Positions 42,174 through 51,126 of a DNA stretch of 64,000 bases are shown here, piece by piece. Within the stretch, counting starts at the first letter, position 1, and each line of letters begins with the position of its first letter. The notes beneath the pieces were generated by a model. That model did not search any database and was not told the DNA's origin. It worked only from the letters and a program-made list of their open reading frames with translations. Made by a program: the position numbers and the translations under genes. Source of the DNA: an uncultured Collinsella sp. (GTDB lineage Bacteria; Actinomycetota; Coriobacteriia; Coriobacteriales; Coriobacteriaceae); contig CAUFBM010000004.1 of assembly GCA_959023295.1 (NCBI GenBank), positions 1-64,000 on the forward strand, given 5' to 3'.

Positions 42174-44077
42174 TAGCAGCCCTCCTCTCGCGTGGGCGCC
42201 TTGGAACCAGCCTGACACGGAACCCTCAAAGGCACGTCCGCGCAGCCCAGCAGCAAGCCGGCCAACTCGTCGGCTAGCGCCTCAACCGTATAAAGCTTGT
42301 CGCAGCGGAGCGACACACCGGCTTGCGCAAGCGCCAGCGCCATGCGCTGGGCGGCAGGAACGCCCAGGCCGATCGATTTGAGCTCGTCCGCGTGCGCAAA
42401 CACCTGCGCGGGCGTTCCCTCGGCAAACACGGCGCCCTCGTTCATCACAACGATACGGTCACAACAATTTGCCAGGTCATCCATGCTATGCGAAACCATG
42501 ACAACAGTCAGGCCCTCGCGATGGAGTCGATCGATGAGCCCCAGGAAATCCCCGCGCGCAGCCGGATCGAGCCCCGCCATGGGCTCGTCGAGCACCAGCA
42601 CCTCGGGCTCCATGGCGAGCACGCCGGCAAACGCCACGCGGCGCTGCTGGCCGCCCGAAAGCTCAAAGGGGTTCTTGTCGCCTATCGCGGCAAGGTCGAG
42701 GCCCACGCGCGCAAGCGATGATGCGACACGGCGTGCAACCTCGTCTTCTGGCAGGCCAAGGTTGCGCGGGCCAAACGCCACGTCCTGCGCCACGGTCTCG
42801 GCAAATAGCTGGCGCTCGGGATACTGAAACACCACGCCGACCTTGGCCTTAACCGCAGCGGCGTCTTTCTTGCTTGATAGGTCGAGCCCCAGCGCGCAAA
42901 CGCTTCCCTCCTGCGGACGAATCAACCCGTTGAGATGCTGAACCAGCGTCGATTTACCCGAGCCGGTATGACCCGCCAATCCCAGAAACTCGCCGCGGCG
43001 CACCGTCAGCGAAACATCACGTAGCGCCCAGGGGCTGTTTGGATCGTTGCCCCAAAGAGCCTGTTTGCTCGATGCGTCCGCAGTGGTCGAGCGCTTGCGC
43101 CATCGACGGCGCTCGCGGGCGCTCAGCGAGTAACTATGCGAGAGGTGCGAAATCTCGATAACGGGCTCCGATGCGGCCGCCTCGTTAGTCGCGAAGGATG
43201 CATTGTCGAGCATACGAGAATCGGATGCAGAAGGCTGCACTGCGACGTCCGCCCCGCCCCGCTCGGCGTAAACCCGCGCAATCTCGGCGACCATATCTGC
43301 CTCGCGCACCTGCGCGCAAACGGGCACGCCCTTCTCACGAAGTGCCCTACCTAGGCAGCACGACGCCGGCATATCCAGGTTGAGCTGCGCAAGTTCGTCC
43401 GCCCGCGTCAAGATTTCCTCGGGCGTACCGATCATGGCAACGCGGCCCGCTTGGAAGACAGCAACGCGATCGGCCTCGGCGGCCTCTTCCATAAAGTGCG
43501 TAATCATCACGATGGTCATGCCGCGATCATGCAACGCACGGCAAGCCTTCATGAGGCCCTTGCGTCCACGCGGATCGAGCATCGAGGAAGCCTCGTCCAA
43601 TATGAGCACGCGCGGTTCCATGGCGAGCACGCCGGCAAGCGCCACGCGCTGCTTTTGGCCGCCCGAAAGCGCGTGGGTCTCGTGGCGCTCAAAGCCCACC
43701 AGGCCCACGCCCTTCAGTGCCTCGCGTACGCGCTGCGCAATTTGCGCCGATGGCACGCCAAGGTTTTCAGGACCAAACGCAACGTCATCTTCGACAAGCG
43801 TTGCTACCAGCTGATCATCGGGATTCTGGAATACCATGCCCGCGGTCGAACGAATGTCGTAGACCAGCTCGGGGTCGGACGCATCCATGCCGTTGACGCG
43901 TACCGTGCCCGCATCGGGCTGCAACAGTGCATTCAGATGCTTGGTAAACGTCGACTTGCCCGACCCATTGCCACCGAGGATGCAGAAAAACTCGCCATCC
44001 TCGATGTTCAGATCGACGCCGTCGAGTGCCGGTGCGGCACCGTCATAGCTAAAGGAAACGCCCCGACACTCAATCAT
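42173..44077 (-). CDS. Fused ECF transporter ATPase (EcfA-EcfA')
   Basis: A single 634-aa chain carries two ABC ATPase domains. The first has Walker A GGNGSGKST (about 33-41), signature LSGGQKQRVALAG and Walker B VLILDEASSMLDP. The second (from about 310) has GHTGSGKST, LSGGQQRRVAFAG and VLVLDEPMAGLDP. Most ECF systems use two separate proteins, EcfA1 and EcfA2; here both are joined by a ~70-residue linker. It overlaps ribU by 4 bases and ecfT by 1, in one operon. Confidence 0.92.
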   Translation of the reverse strand: MIECRGVSFSYDGAAPALDGVDLNIEDGEFFCILGGNGSGKSTFTKHLNALLQPDAGTVRVNGMDASDPELVYDIRSTAGMVFQNPDDQLVATLVEDDVAFGPENLGVPSAQIAQRVREALKGVGLVGFERHETHALSGGQKQRVALAGVLAMEPRVLILDEASSMLDPRGRKGLMKACRALHDRGMTIVMITHFMEEAAEADRVAVFQAGRVAMIGTPEEILTRADELAQLNLDMPASCCLGRALREKGVPVCAQVREADMVAEIARVYAERGGADVAVQPSASDSRMLDNASFATNEAAASEPVIEISHLSHSYSLSARERRRWRKRSTTADASSKQALWGNDPNSPWALRDVSLTVRRGEFLGLAGHTGSGKSTLVQHLNGLIRPQEGSVCALGLDLSSKKDAAAVKAKVGVVFQYPERQLFAETVAQDVAFGPRNLGLPEDEVARRVASSLARVGLDLAAIGDKNPFELSGGQQRRVAFAGVLAMEPEVLVLDEPMAGLDPAARGDFLGLIDRLHREGLTVVMVSHSMDDLANCCDRIVVMNEGAVFAEGTPAQVFAHADELKSIGLGVPAAQRMALALAQAGVSLRCDKLYTVEALADELAGLLLGCADVPLRVPCQAGSKAPTREEGC

Positions 44078-44664
44078 GCGCGGCCTTTGACCTGGTCCTT
44101 TTTAGGCGTGATGAGGTTGGAGACCGCTTTGTACACTGCAAGCGTCAACACCGAGTTAAGCACGGTCTTGATAAGGTTGAACGGCAGCACGGCAGGAATC
44201 ATGAGCGGGGCGATCACATCGACCGAGCCATACCAGAACCATACGCCAATGGTAAGGTTTGCGACCATAGACAACGCCGTAGCAGCAATAACGCCGAGCA
44301 CCAGGCCAATCACGGCACCCTTATAGGTATGCATCTTCTGGTAGACGATAGCCGCGGGCAGAATGTAGCCCAGCGTGGCAACCAGGTTCATAAGCGCGCC
44401 GACCCAGTCACCCGTGGTGAGTGCATGGATAACGATCGCCATGGCGGCAACGGCGGTACCGGCACCGGGGCCATATGCAAACCCACACACCATCGCCGGC
44501 ACCAGCGACGGATCATAGGTCAAAAACGGCGCCGAAGGAAGGATGGGCAACTGCACGTACATAAACAGGGCACCCAAGGCGCACATCAACGCCATGGTAA
44601 CGAGCTGTTTGGTGCTCCACCTATTCGAGTTCTCAAAATGGATATGCTGCGACTGTTCAGACAT
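44074..44664 (-). CDS. ribU: Riboflavin ECF transporter S component RibU
   Basis: This membrane-embedded substrate-binding subunit has about six helices (196 aa). MALMCALGALFMYVQLPILPSAPFLTYDPSLVPAMVCGFAYGPG is the RibU-type N-terminal region, with the Ala-rich surface that contacts EcfT. An FMN riboswitch directly upstream supports riboflavin or FMN as substrate. ATG at 44664 follows GCAGGTGA. It is followed by its own fused ATPase and EcfT, giving a dedicated complete transporter. Confidence 0.88.
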   Translation of the reverse strand: MSEQSQHIHFENSNRWSTKQLVTMALMCALGALFMYVQLPILPSAPFLTYDPSLVPAMVCGFAYGPGAGTAVAAMAIVIHALTTGDWVGALMNLVATLGYILPAAIVYQKMHTYKGAVIGLVLGVIAATALSMVANLTIGVWFWYGSVDVIAPLMIPAVLPFNLIKTVLNSVLTLAVYKAVSNLITPKKDQVKGRA

Positions 44665-44682
44665 AAGATCACCTGCCTCTTT

Positions 44683-44855
44683 CATCCGGACTCTAACCGT
44701 TGGTACTGGGATCTCACCAGTTCAGCCGGCATGCGAACCAACGCACGCACGGGTCGCGGACTCATCGGCTCGACGCAGGTCCTCGCCTGCGCCACGGCAC
44801 CCCTTTGGCACCGCCCGATTTACCGCCAGTGGGGAATTTCACCCCGCCCTGAAAC
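44683..44855 (-). promoter_or_regulatory. FMN riboswitch (RFN element)
   Basis: The minus strand opens with CAGGGCGGGGTGAAATTCCC and closes with CCAGTACCAACGGTTAGAGT followed by CCGGATG, the conserved ends of the RFN aptamer. GAGTCCGCGACCCG and GAACTGGTGAGATCCCAGT lie between. It ends about 20 bases before the ribU start, so it probably controls translation or early termination in response to FMN. Confidence 0.95.
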
Positions 44856-45059
44856 AGCAATTGCAAGTGTAGCACGGGCAGGTATTCGTGCAAGTATGCC
44901 AAGAGTAATTTGTGGCGGGGATCAGTTGCCGCAACAGCCACGTTTCCCACCCATCCCAAAGTAACGCGCCTTTCGCGCAAAGCGCGAAACAGCGAAGGGG
45001 ACACGTACCCTTATCAACCACGTCCTTCTCCGCCCGCCGACCTCAAGGCCGTAAACGCA
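44856..45059. other. Intergenic region upstream of the ribU leader
   Basis: No gene is seen. A perfect 8-bp hairpin (TTTCGCGC-AAA-GCGCGAAA, 44971-44989) is present. The ribU promoter should lie in the part next to the riboswitch but was not clearly identified. Confidence 0.4.
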
Positions 45060-45204
45060 GGGAATCCGGGGGCGTGACGGGGGCTTCTCTCCGGAACATT
45101 CCGCAGGACGCAAAGAGGCTCCGCAGCGCGAAGCGCGATGCGGAGCCTCTTTGCATGTCCGAGGACGTTCCGGAGAGAAGCCCCCGTCACGCCCCCGGAT
45201 TCCC
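45060..45204. repeat. Long inverted repeat downstream of groEL
   Basis: Perfect 38-base arms (45060-45097 and 45167-45204, beginning GGGAATCCGGGGGCGTGACG) enclose a second perfect 15-bp stem (45110-45124 and 45140-45154, GCAAAGAGGCTCCGC), itself around GCGC-GAA-GCGC. The whole 145-bp unit folds into one long hairpin. It lies 27 bases after the groEL stop but has no U-run. Confidence 0.8.
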
Positions 45205-45230
45205 GGTGGGAGTTCTAGACCTTGTCGGCC

Positions 45231-46868
45231 TTAGTACATACCGCCGCCCTGCTGACCAGCGGTGGCAGCAGCGATAGCGTCCTCAAGCTGAGTATTCTTG
45301 GGCACATCGGAGACGGTAGCCTCGGTGATGAGGATCAGGCTGGCGACGGAAGCAGCGTTCTGCAGGGTGACGCGGCTGACCTTGACGGGGTCGAGGACGC
45401 CCATCTCGATCATGTCGCCCCACTCGCCGTTGGCAGAGTTGAGACCCTGGCCGGCGGGCAGCTCGGCAACCTTGTCGACCACGACAGCGCCCTCAAAGCC
45501 AGCGTTCTTGGCGATGGTGGCGACCGGAGCGGTCAGAGCCTTCTTGACGATATCGACGCCGATCTTCTCCTCGGGGTCGTCAATCTCGACAGCGTCGAGC
45601 GCAGGAACAGCGTCCATGAAGGCGACGCCGCCGCCAGCGACAATGCCCTCCTCGACAGCAGCGCGGGTAGCCTGCAGGGCGTCCTCGACGCGATGCTTGA
45701 TCTCCTTGAGCTCGGACTCGGTAGCAGCGCCGACCTTGATGACGGCAACGCCACCGGAGAGCTTGGCCAGGCGCTCCTGGAGCTTCTCGCGGTCGAAGTC
45801 AGAGGTGGTGTTCTCCATCTCGCCCTTGATCTGAGCGATGCGGGCGTCGATGGCCTCCTTGGAACCAGCGCCGCCAACGACGACGGTGTTGTCCTTGGAG
45901 ATGGTGACGGACTTAGCGGTACCGAGCATATCGGCGGTGATGTCAGCGACCTTCACGCCCAGCTCGTCCAGAGCGGCCTGGCCACCGGTAAGGACGGCGA
46001 TGTCCTCGAGGATGCGCTTGCGGCGATCGCCGTAGCCCGGAGCCTTGACGGCGCAGACGTTGAGAGCGCCACGGATCTTGTTGAGGACGAGGGTGGGCAG
46101 GGCCTCGCCGTCGATGTCCTCAGCGATGATGAGCAGGCCACGGCCGGCGCGCTGGACAGCCTCGAGAACAGGCATGATGTCCTGAATGCTGGAGATCTTC
46201 TGGTCGGTGATGAGGATGTACGGATCCTTCATCACGGCCTCCATGCGGTCGTTATCCGTGACGAAGTAAGCGGAGACATAGCCCTTGTCGAACTGCATGC
46301 CCTCGACGGTGTCGATGGTGATGTCGAACGTCTGGGAATCCTCGACGGTGATGACGCCGTCCTTGCCCACGACCTCCATGGCCTCGGCGATCTTCTCGCC
46401 GACCTCGGGGTCACCGGCGGAGATGGTACCGACGGAAGCAATCTGCTCCTTGGTCTCGACCGGCTTGGCCTGCTTCTTCATCTCGGCGACGGCGGCGTTG
46501 ACGGCCTTGTCGATGCCGCGACGGATGGCCAGCGGGTTGGCGCCAGCGGCGACGTTGCGCAGACCGTCGTTGACGATGGCCTGAGCGAGCAGGGTTGCGG
46601 TGGTGGTGCCGTCACCCACGGTGTCGTTGGTCTTGGTGGCGACCTCCTTCACCAGCTGGGCGCCCATGTTCTCGATGTTGTCCTCGAGCTCGATCTCCTT
46701 AGCGACGGAAACGCCGTCGTTGGTGATGGTCGGGGCACCGAACGTGCGCTGCAGCGCAACGTAGCGGCCCTTGGGGCCCATGGTGACGGTAACGGCGTCG
46801 GCCAGGGTGTTGACGCCCTTGGCGAGCTTAGCGCGGGCATCGGTGTTGAACGTAATGTTCTTTGCCAT
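45231..46868 (-). CDS. groL: Chaperonin GroEL
   Basis: The 60-kDa chaperonin subunit assembles into the double-ring folding chamber with GroES. It starts AKNITFNTDARAKLAKGVN and has the GDGTTTATLLAQAI ATP-binding segment. The C-terminus is QQGGGMY rather than a long GGM repeat. The product is 545 aa. TGGAGG precedes the ATG. It follows groES in the same operon and is the only groEL copy in the window. Confidence 0.97.
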   Translation of the reverse strand: MAKNITFNTDARAKLAKGVNTLADAVTVTMGPKGRYVALQRTFGAPTITNDGVSVAKEIELEDNIENMGAQLVKEVATKTNDTVGDGTTTATLLAQAIVNDGLRNVAAGANPLAIRRGIDKAVNAAVAEMKKQAKPVETKEQIASVGTISAGDPEVGEKIAEAMEVVGKDGVITVEDSQTFDITIDTVEGMQFDKGYVSAYFVTDNDRMEAVMKDPYILITDQKISSIQDIMPVLEAVQRAGRGLLIIAEDIDGEALPTLVLNKIRGALNVCAVKAPGYGDRRKRILEDIAVLTGGQAALDELGVKVADITADMLGTAKSVTISKDNTVVVGGAGSKEAIDARIAQIKGEMENTTSDFDREKLQERLAKLSGGVAVIKVGAATESELKEIKHRVEDALQATRAAVEEGIVAGGGVAFMDAVPALDAVEIDDPEEKIGVDIVKKALTAPVATIAKNAGFEGAVVVDKVAELPAGQGLNSANGEWGDMIEMGVLDPVKVSRVTLQNAASVASLILITEATVSDVPKNTQLEDAIAAATAGQQGGGMY

Positions 46869-46964
46869 AGTGGGTAATCCTCCAAAAGAAATGTGACTCG
46901 CGTCGCCGCTTCCGAGTCCTATGCGACGAGCGCGTTCAAAGACGAATCAGAGATTCTGACGAGA

Positions 46965-47258
46965 CTAGGCCTCGACGACAGCGTAGATGTCATCGGCGCG
47001 CATGAGCAGATACTTCTCGCCGTCGACCTTAACCTCGTTGCCACCGAACTTACCGTAGATGACAACGTCACCGACCTTGACGTCCATGGGAATGCGCTCA
47101 CCCTTGTCGTTGACCTTGCCGGCACCAACGGCAACAATGGTGCCGCGCTGCGGCTTCTCCTGAGCGTTGCTGGCGATATACAGACCAGAAGCGGTCTTCT
47201 GCTCGGCCTCGTCGGGCTTGACCAGAACACGATCTGCAAGCGGCTTCAAAGACGACAT
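46965..47258 (-). CDS. groS: Co-chaperonin GroES
   Basis: The 10-kDa lid of the GroEL chamber (97 aa). It starts LKPLADRVLVKPDEAEQKTASGLYI, contains the mobile loop with GLYIASNAQ, and ends with GGNEVKVDGEKYLLMRADDIYAVV. AAGGAGGAG precedes the ATG. groEL follows after about 96 bases. Neither a CIRCE (TTAGCACTC-N9-GAGTGCTAA) nor a HAIR element was found upstream. Confidence 0.97.
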   Translation of the reverse strand: MSSLKPLADRVLVKPDEAEQKTASGLYIASNAQEKPQRGTIVAVGAGKVNDKGERIPMDVKVGDVVIYGKFGGNEVKVDGEKYLLMRADDIYAVVEA

Positions 47259-47395
47259 GCTTGTCTCCTCCTTTTTGGGCCGCGCGGTTATACCACGCGA
47301 ATTAACCCTTTTTGTTTGCGTACGCGTTGAATGGTACCCACGAATGGCGGGTTATACAACACGGAGTCAAAAAATCTTATTTTTTGGCACTTAGA
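47259..47395 (-). promoter_or_regulatory. groES upstream region
   Basis: Reading the minus strand, an 8-bp palindrome CAAAAAAT-AAG-ATTTTTTG (about 47370-47388) is followed by TTGACT, and TTGTAT and TACCAT lie 17 bases apart further on. These are weak promoter candidates. Known heat-shock operators of the CIRCE or HAIR type are absent. Confidence 0.3.
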
Positions 47396-47594
47396 TTTTC
47401 TGAATGCCGGGGGATAACTTAGCGGTGGCTCCCGGGGCGGACCGGAGGGCATGAAGTTTACTGCTCTACAGTCCTGCGCAAGACGGAAAGCACATTAAGT
47501 GCTTTCCTTTGCGTGCGGAACTCGCGACAAACTTCATGCCCTCCGGTCCGCCCTGGGAGCCAGGTTGACTAACTAGGGCCCGGCATTCAGAAAA
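47396..47594. repeat. Long inverted repeat upstream of groES
   Basis: Outer 16-base arms (47396-47411, TTTTCTGAATGCCGGG, and 47579-47594) and inner 34-base arms (47426-47459 and 47529-47562, one mismatch) flank a central GGAAAGCAC-ATTAA-GTGCTTTCC hairpin. The whole 199-bp unit has the same nested design as the repeat after groEL, but a different sequence. Confidence 0.75.
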
Positions 47595-47667
47595 GTCAGT
47601 GCAGCAAAATGGCGATGCGGATGGAATGCACAAGATAGGGGGCACGTTGTTGGGACGCGCTCTTTTA

Positions 47668-47732
47668 AGTTGCGGTGGAATAGTTCCTGTTTGGGCTTGA
47701 AGGCCGATTTTAGGGACTATTTCACCGCAACT
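47668..47732 (+). repeat. AGTTGCGGTGGAATA hairpin element, copy 2
   Basis: The 65-base unit has left arm starting AGTTGCGGTGGAATAG and right arm ending CTATTTCACCGCAACT; the loop differs from copy 1 at 20208-20274. It lies 19 bases beyond the stop codon of the minus-strand amidohydrolase gene. Confidence 0.7.
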
Positions 47733-47750
47733 GAGGGGTGGGATGTGGGG

Positions 47751-49388
47751 TTAGCGCTCGTAAATCAAGTTGCCTGCCAGGTAGGTGGCTTGGACTTTGG
47801 TGGCTTGAAGTTCTTGGGGGTCGATGGTGAGCGGGTTTTGGTCCAGGACTACCAGGTCGGCATACTTGCCGGGCTCCAAGCTGCCGAGGTTTTGCTCGTC
47901 GCCCGCTGCATAGGCGCTGCCCAGGGTGTAGTTGCGCAAGGCTGTTGCCGCATCGATGCGCTCGCTCGGCAACCAGCCGCCCTCGGGCCAGTGGCTTTTG
48001 GGGTCTTGGCGCGTGATAGCCGTGTAGAGCACGTTCATGCTGGTAACGGCTGTGATGGGGCTATCGGTGCCGAAGGCTTGGCGGATGCCGCGCTGCTTAT
48101 AGGTCGCAAACGGCCACATGATGCGGCTGCGCTCCAAGCCCAGATCGCGCTCCGGACCACCCGGGTCGAGCGTGATATGGCAGGGCTGGCTCGAAGCAAC
48201 CACGTTGAGCTTGCGCAGGCGGTCGATGTCCTCGGGCAGAAGGTTCTCCAGGTGCTCGAGCGTGTTATGGCCGTGCTGGGGCAGGCCGTACAGATCGGCC
48301 GCCTCCTCGAAGATATCCAGCGCGGCATGAATCGCACCGTCACCAATGACGTGGATGCGCACGGTGTGACCGCGCTCCGCGGCCGCCAGAACCAGTTTGC
48401 GCATGCGCTCAGCCGGGACCGTCAGACGGCCCTGGTCGCCCGGGAAGCGCGGATTGGTATAGGGCTCAGTGAGATATGCCGTGTGTTCACTCGACACGCC
48501 GTCGAAGAACTGCTTAAAACCCGGCGCCGAAAGCAGCGCGTTGTTCGCGTAACGTACCTGCAGCTCTTCCAGACGCGACTGGTCATCCAGCAGCGTGGGA
48601 AACAGATGGGCACGAATGCCCAGCCTACCGGCCGTCTGCAATTTGTCGTAGACATCGTCGCGGATAAAATCGCAGCCCGGCATGGGCATGAGCGACATAT
48701 CGCAGATCGAAGTAATACCCTGCTCGGCCATGCGCCTCATTTGATCGGCGTAAGCGCTTGCGATGCGACCTTCGCCCAGCCACTCAAGGCAGCGCGGCAG
48801 CAGCTGCATGGCAGCCGCTTCGTGCGCAATGCCCGTGAGCTCGCCGCTTGCGTCCTTGTCGTAACTGCCGCCCGCTGGCGGCTCGCTGTCGCGCGTGACG
48901 CCGAGCGCCTCGAGTGCGCGGCTGTTGAGCAAAAGCGTGTGCCCGTCGCCCGAATACATAACGCAGGGACGATCGGGGAATGCCGCATCGAGCGACGCCT
49001 TGGTAGGATGCTCGGGCGGGTCCCAACGGTAGTCGCGCCAGCCCTGCGTCACAACCCAGGCGTCGTCGGGCAGGTCCTGGGAAAACTCGAGCGCGTGCTG
49101 CACCAGTGCCGCCTCGGACGTGCCCATATCCATGAGCATGTACGGCGAGGAACCGACCGAGGTATGGAAGAAGTGCAGATGAGCGTCATGGAAACCGGGG
49201 CAGACAAACTGCTCGCCGTAATCGACCACCGGCGTGGCGGCAGGTGCGGCGGCAATTACGTCATCGGGCGCACCGACTGCGACGATGCGGTCGCCCGCGA
49301 TGGCAATCGCCAGCTCGCGGGCGGAATCGATGCCGTCTTGCGCGGTAAAGACGTTCTTGGAGCGAATAATCCGATCGATATGTTGCAT
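47751..49388 (-). CDS. Amidohydrolase family protein, YtcJ-like
   Basis: This predicted metal-dependent hydrolase of the amidohydrolase_3 group (545 aa) has an N-terminal beta-sandwich segment (RIIRSKNVFTAQDG...AIAGDRIVAVGA). The metal motif is CPGFHDAHLHF (HxH), followed by VRIHVIGDGAIHAALDIFE, SSQPCHITLD and the GTDSP aspartate. The C-terminal LGSLEPGKYADLVVLDQNPL is also typical. The substrate is unknown; N-acyl compounds are common in the family. ATG at 49388 is used. It is divergent from an M20 peptidase. Confidence 0.85.
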   Translation of the reverse strand: MQHIDRIIRSKNVFTAQDGIDSARELAIAIAGDRIVAVGAPDDVIAAAPAATPVVDYGEQFVCPGFHDAHLHFFHTSVGSSPYMLMDMGTSEAALVQHALEFSQDLPDDAWVVTQGWRDYRWDPPEHPTKASLDAAFPDRPCVMYSGDGHTLLLNSRALEALGVTRDSEPPAGGSYDKDASGELTGIAHEAAAMQLLPRCLEWLGEGRIASAYADQMRRMAEQGITSICDMSLMPMPGCDFIRDDVYDKLQTAGRLGIRAHLFPTLLDDQSRLEELQVRYANNALLSAPGFKQFFDGVSSEHTAYLTEPYTNPRFPGDQGRLTVPAERMRKLVLAAAERGHTVRIHVIGDGAIHAALDIFEEAADLYGLPQHGHNTLEHLENLLPEDIDRLRKLNVVASSQPCHITLDPGGPERDLGLERSRIMWPFATYKQRGIRQAFGTDSPITAVTSMNVLYTAITRQDPKSHWPEGGWLPSERIDAATALRNYTLGSAYAAGDEQNLGSLEPGKYADLVVLDQNPLTIDPQELQATKVQATYLAGNLIYER

Positions 49389-49556
49389 GGGCATCCCCAT
49401 CTCTGGCAGGAAATTCAACACCCCCGAGTGTACTCCCCCGTCTCGGTTACAAAATGCCAAGCGGCAAACGGCAGCTTTGCCAGCCCTAGCGGCAGGTGGC
49501 ATACTGGAGAGAGCCTGTACGATTTTGCGATCAACCCAGCAAGGAGCAAATCGATC

Positions 49557-51020
49557 ATGACGAAGACCAAGGCACAGCAGATTATGGCGGCGACCGAGGC
49601 TCGCGCGGCAGACGACGTCACCGCGGCCATCCGAGATATCGCCGCCGAGTTTGAGCCCTATATCATCAAGCAGCGCCGGCACTTCCATAAGCATCCGGAG
49701 CTGAGCCTCGCCGAAGAGCGCACAACCTCCGACATCGCCAACCAGCTCGACGCCATGAATATCCCCTATGAGCGCCCCCTTAAGACGGGCCTGGTGGCGA
49801 CCCTCCGCGGCACCGCACCCGACGCCTACCGCGAGGACGGCACGCCGCGCCGCCGCATCCTGCTGCGCGCGGATATTGACGCCCTGCCCGTCACCGAGCA
49901 GACCGGCGAGGAATTCGCCAGCGTCAACGAGGGCTGCATGCACGCCTGCGGCCACGACTGCCACATCGCCATGATGCTCGGCACGCTGCAGATCCTGCGC
50001 CATATGACCGACGACATCCACGGCGAGGTCCGCATCGTCTTCCAGCCCAGTGAGGAAAACGGCCAGGGCGCCAAACTCATGATCGGCACGGGCGTGCTCG
50101 ACGGCGTCGATGGCGCTTACGCCGCGCACATCTGGAGCGAGGTCGACGCCGGCACCGTAAGCTGCGAGCCCGGCCCGCGCATGGCCAATACCGACTGGTT
50201 CCGCATCGATGTCCGCGGCACCTCGTGCCACGGCGCCATGCCCCAGCGCGGCCACGACGCCGTCATGGTTGCCGCCGAGATCGTCAATGCCCTGCAGACC
50301 ATCGTCTCGCGCGAAATCAGCCCCTACGAGCCGGCCGTCATCACCGTCGGCGAGCTGCATGGCGGCACCGCGCGCAACGTTATCGCCGGCACGGCCTACC
50401 TCGCCGGCACGGTGCGCACCTACGGCGATTCGACCCACGAGGAAATGCCGGAGCTTATGCGCCGCATCGTGGAGCATACTGCGGCCGCCTTGGGCGCCGA
50501 GGCAGAGCTCACCGACTACACCATCGCCAACTACAAGGTCGAAAACGACGCGGGCTCGAGCGAGCGCTGCCGTCAGGCTGTAATTAAGTGTCTGGGCCCC
50601 GCCGGCCAAGGCCATTATCGTGGCACGCTTTCGGGCGAGGATTTTTCGGAGTACCTGCGCCGCGTACCGGGCGTGCTCGCCTTTGTAGGTACGCGCAACC
50701 CCAAGATTGGCGCCACGTACGCCCAACATTCCTGCTTTTACAAGATCGACGAGAGCGTGCTGGCCAAGGGCTCCATGGTGGCAGCCCAGTATGCTATCGA
50801 CTTTTTGGCCGAGCCCACGCAAGAGGAGCTCGACGGCCCCGCGATTACCGCGGTCGCCGAAACCAACCCCGACTTGGCCGCCAAGCTGCGCTCTGCCAAG
50901 GCCACGGCCGCTGAGGCGCGCGACGCCATGCACGATGCTCGCACCGCCCGCCATGCTGCAATCAAGGGCATCCACGATGCGCGGGCTGCCGCTCGCCACG
51001 AGGAAAAGCGCGACGAGTAG
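49557..51020 (+). CDS. M20 family amidohydrolase/peptidase
   Basis: This cytoplasmic zinc hydrolase of the AmhX/HipO-like aminoacylase group (487 aa) has RRHFHKHPELSLAEERT, LLRADIDALPV, the Cys/His metal ligands in HACGHDCHIAM, and FQPSEENGQGAKLMI with the catalytic Glu. LSGEDFSEYLRRVPG carries the last ligands. The substrate is probably an N-acyl amino acid or indole conjugate, unspecified. AAGGAG lies 11 bases before the ATG. The last ~70 residues (AKATAAEARDAMHDARTARHAA) form an extra charged helix beyond the usual family end. Confidence 0.88.
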   Translation: MTKTKAQQIMAATEARAADDVTAAIRDIAAEFEPYIIKQRRHFHKHPELSLAEERTTSDIANQLDAMNIPYERPLKTGLVATLRGTAPDAYREDGTPRRRILLRADIDALPVTEQTGEEFASVNEGCMHACGHDCHIAMMLGTLQILRHMTDDIHGEVRIVFQPSEENGQGAKLMIGTGVLDGVDGAYAAHIWSEVDAGTVSCEPGPRMANTDWFRIDVRGTSCHGAMPQRGHDAVMVAAEIVNALQTIVSREISPYEPAVITVGELHGGTARNVIAGTAYLAGTVRTYGDSTHEEMPELMRRIVEHTAAALGAEAELTDYTIANYKVENDAGSSERCRQAVIKCLGPAGQGHYRGTLSGEDFSEYLRRVPGVLAFVGTRNPKIGATYAQHSCFYKIDESVLAKGSMVAAQYAIDFLAEPTQEELDGPAITAVAETNPDLAAKLRSAKATAAEARDAMHDARTARHAAIKGIHDARAAARHEEKRDE

Positions 51021-51055
51021 CCGTCACGCCCATCCATAACAGCCTGGCTAAAGCA

Positions 51056-51094
51056 AAGCGGGGGCGGACGTTATCTCAACGTTCGCCCCCGCTT
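51056..51094. terminator. Bidirectional terminator
   Basis: AAGCGGGGGCGGACGTT and AACGTTCGCCCCCGCTT pair with one wobble around ATCTC. It separates the convergent M20 gene and the DUF2752 gene. Confidence 0.75.
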
Positions 51095-51126
51095 ATGTGT
51101 CGACCGTTTTTCTAGCGCGTCCTCCG

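Noticed and set aside
45222..46877. A long open frame antisense to groEL (551 codons).
   Set aside because: It mirrors GroEL codon bias in a GC-rich genome; it has no domain, no ribosome binding site and lies entirely over a certain gene.
47670..49556. An in-frame 629-codon extension before the M20 start.
   Set aside because: It is antisense to the amidohydrolase and runs through a repeat element; the ATG at 49557 has a binding site and begins the conserved protein.
49389..50999. An open frame continuing upstream of the YtcJ-like gene across the M20 gene (1082 codons in all).
   Set aside because: Only the part from 49388 downward shows amidohydrolase motifs; the rest is antisense to a clear M20 peptidase.
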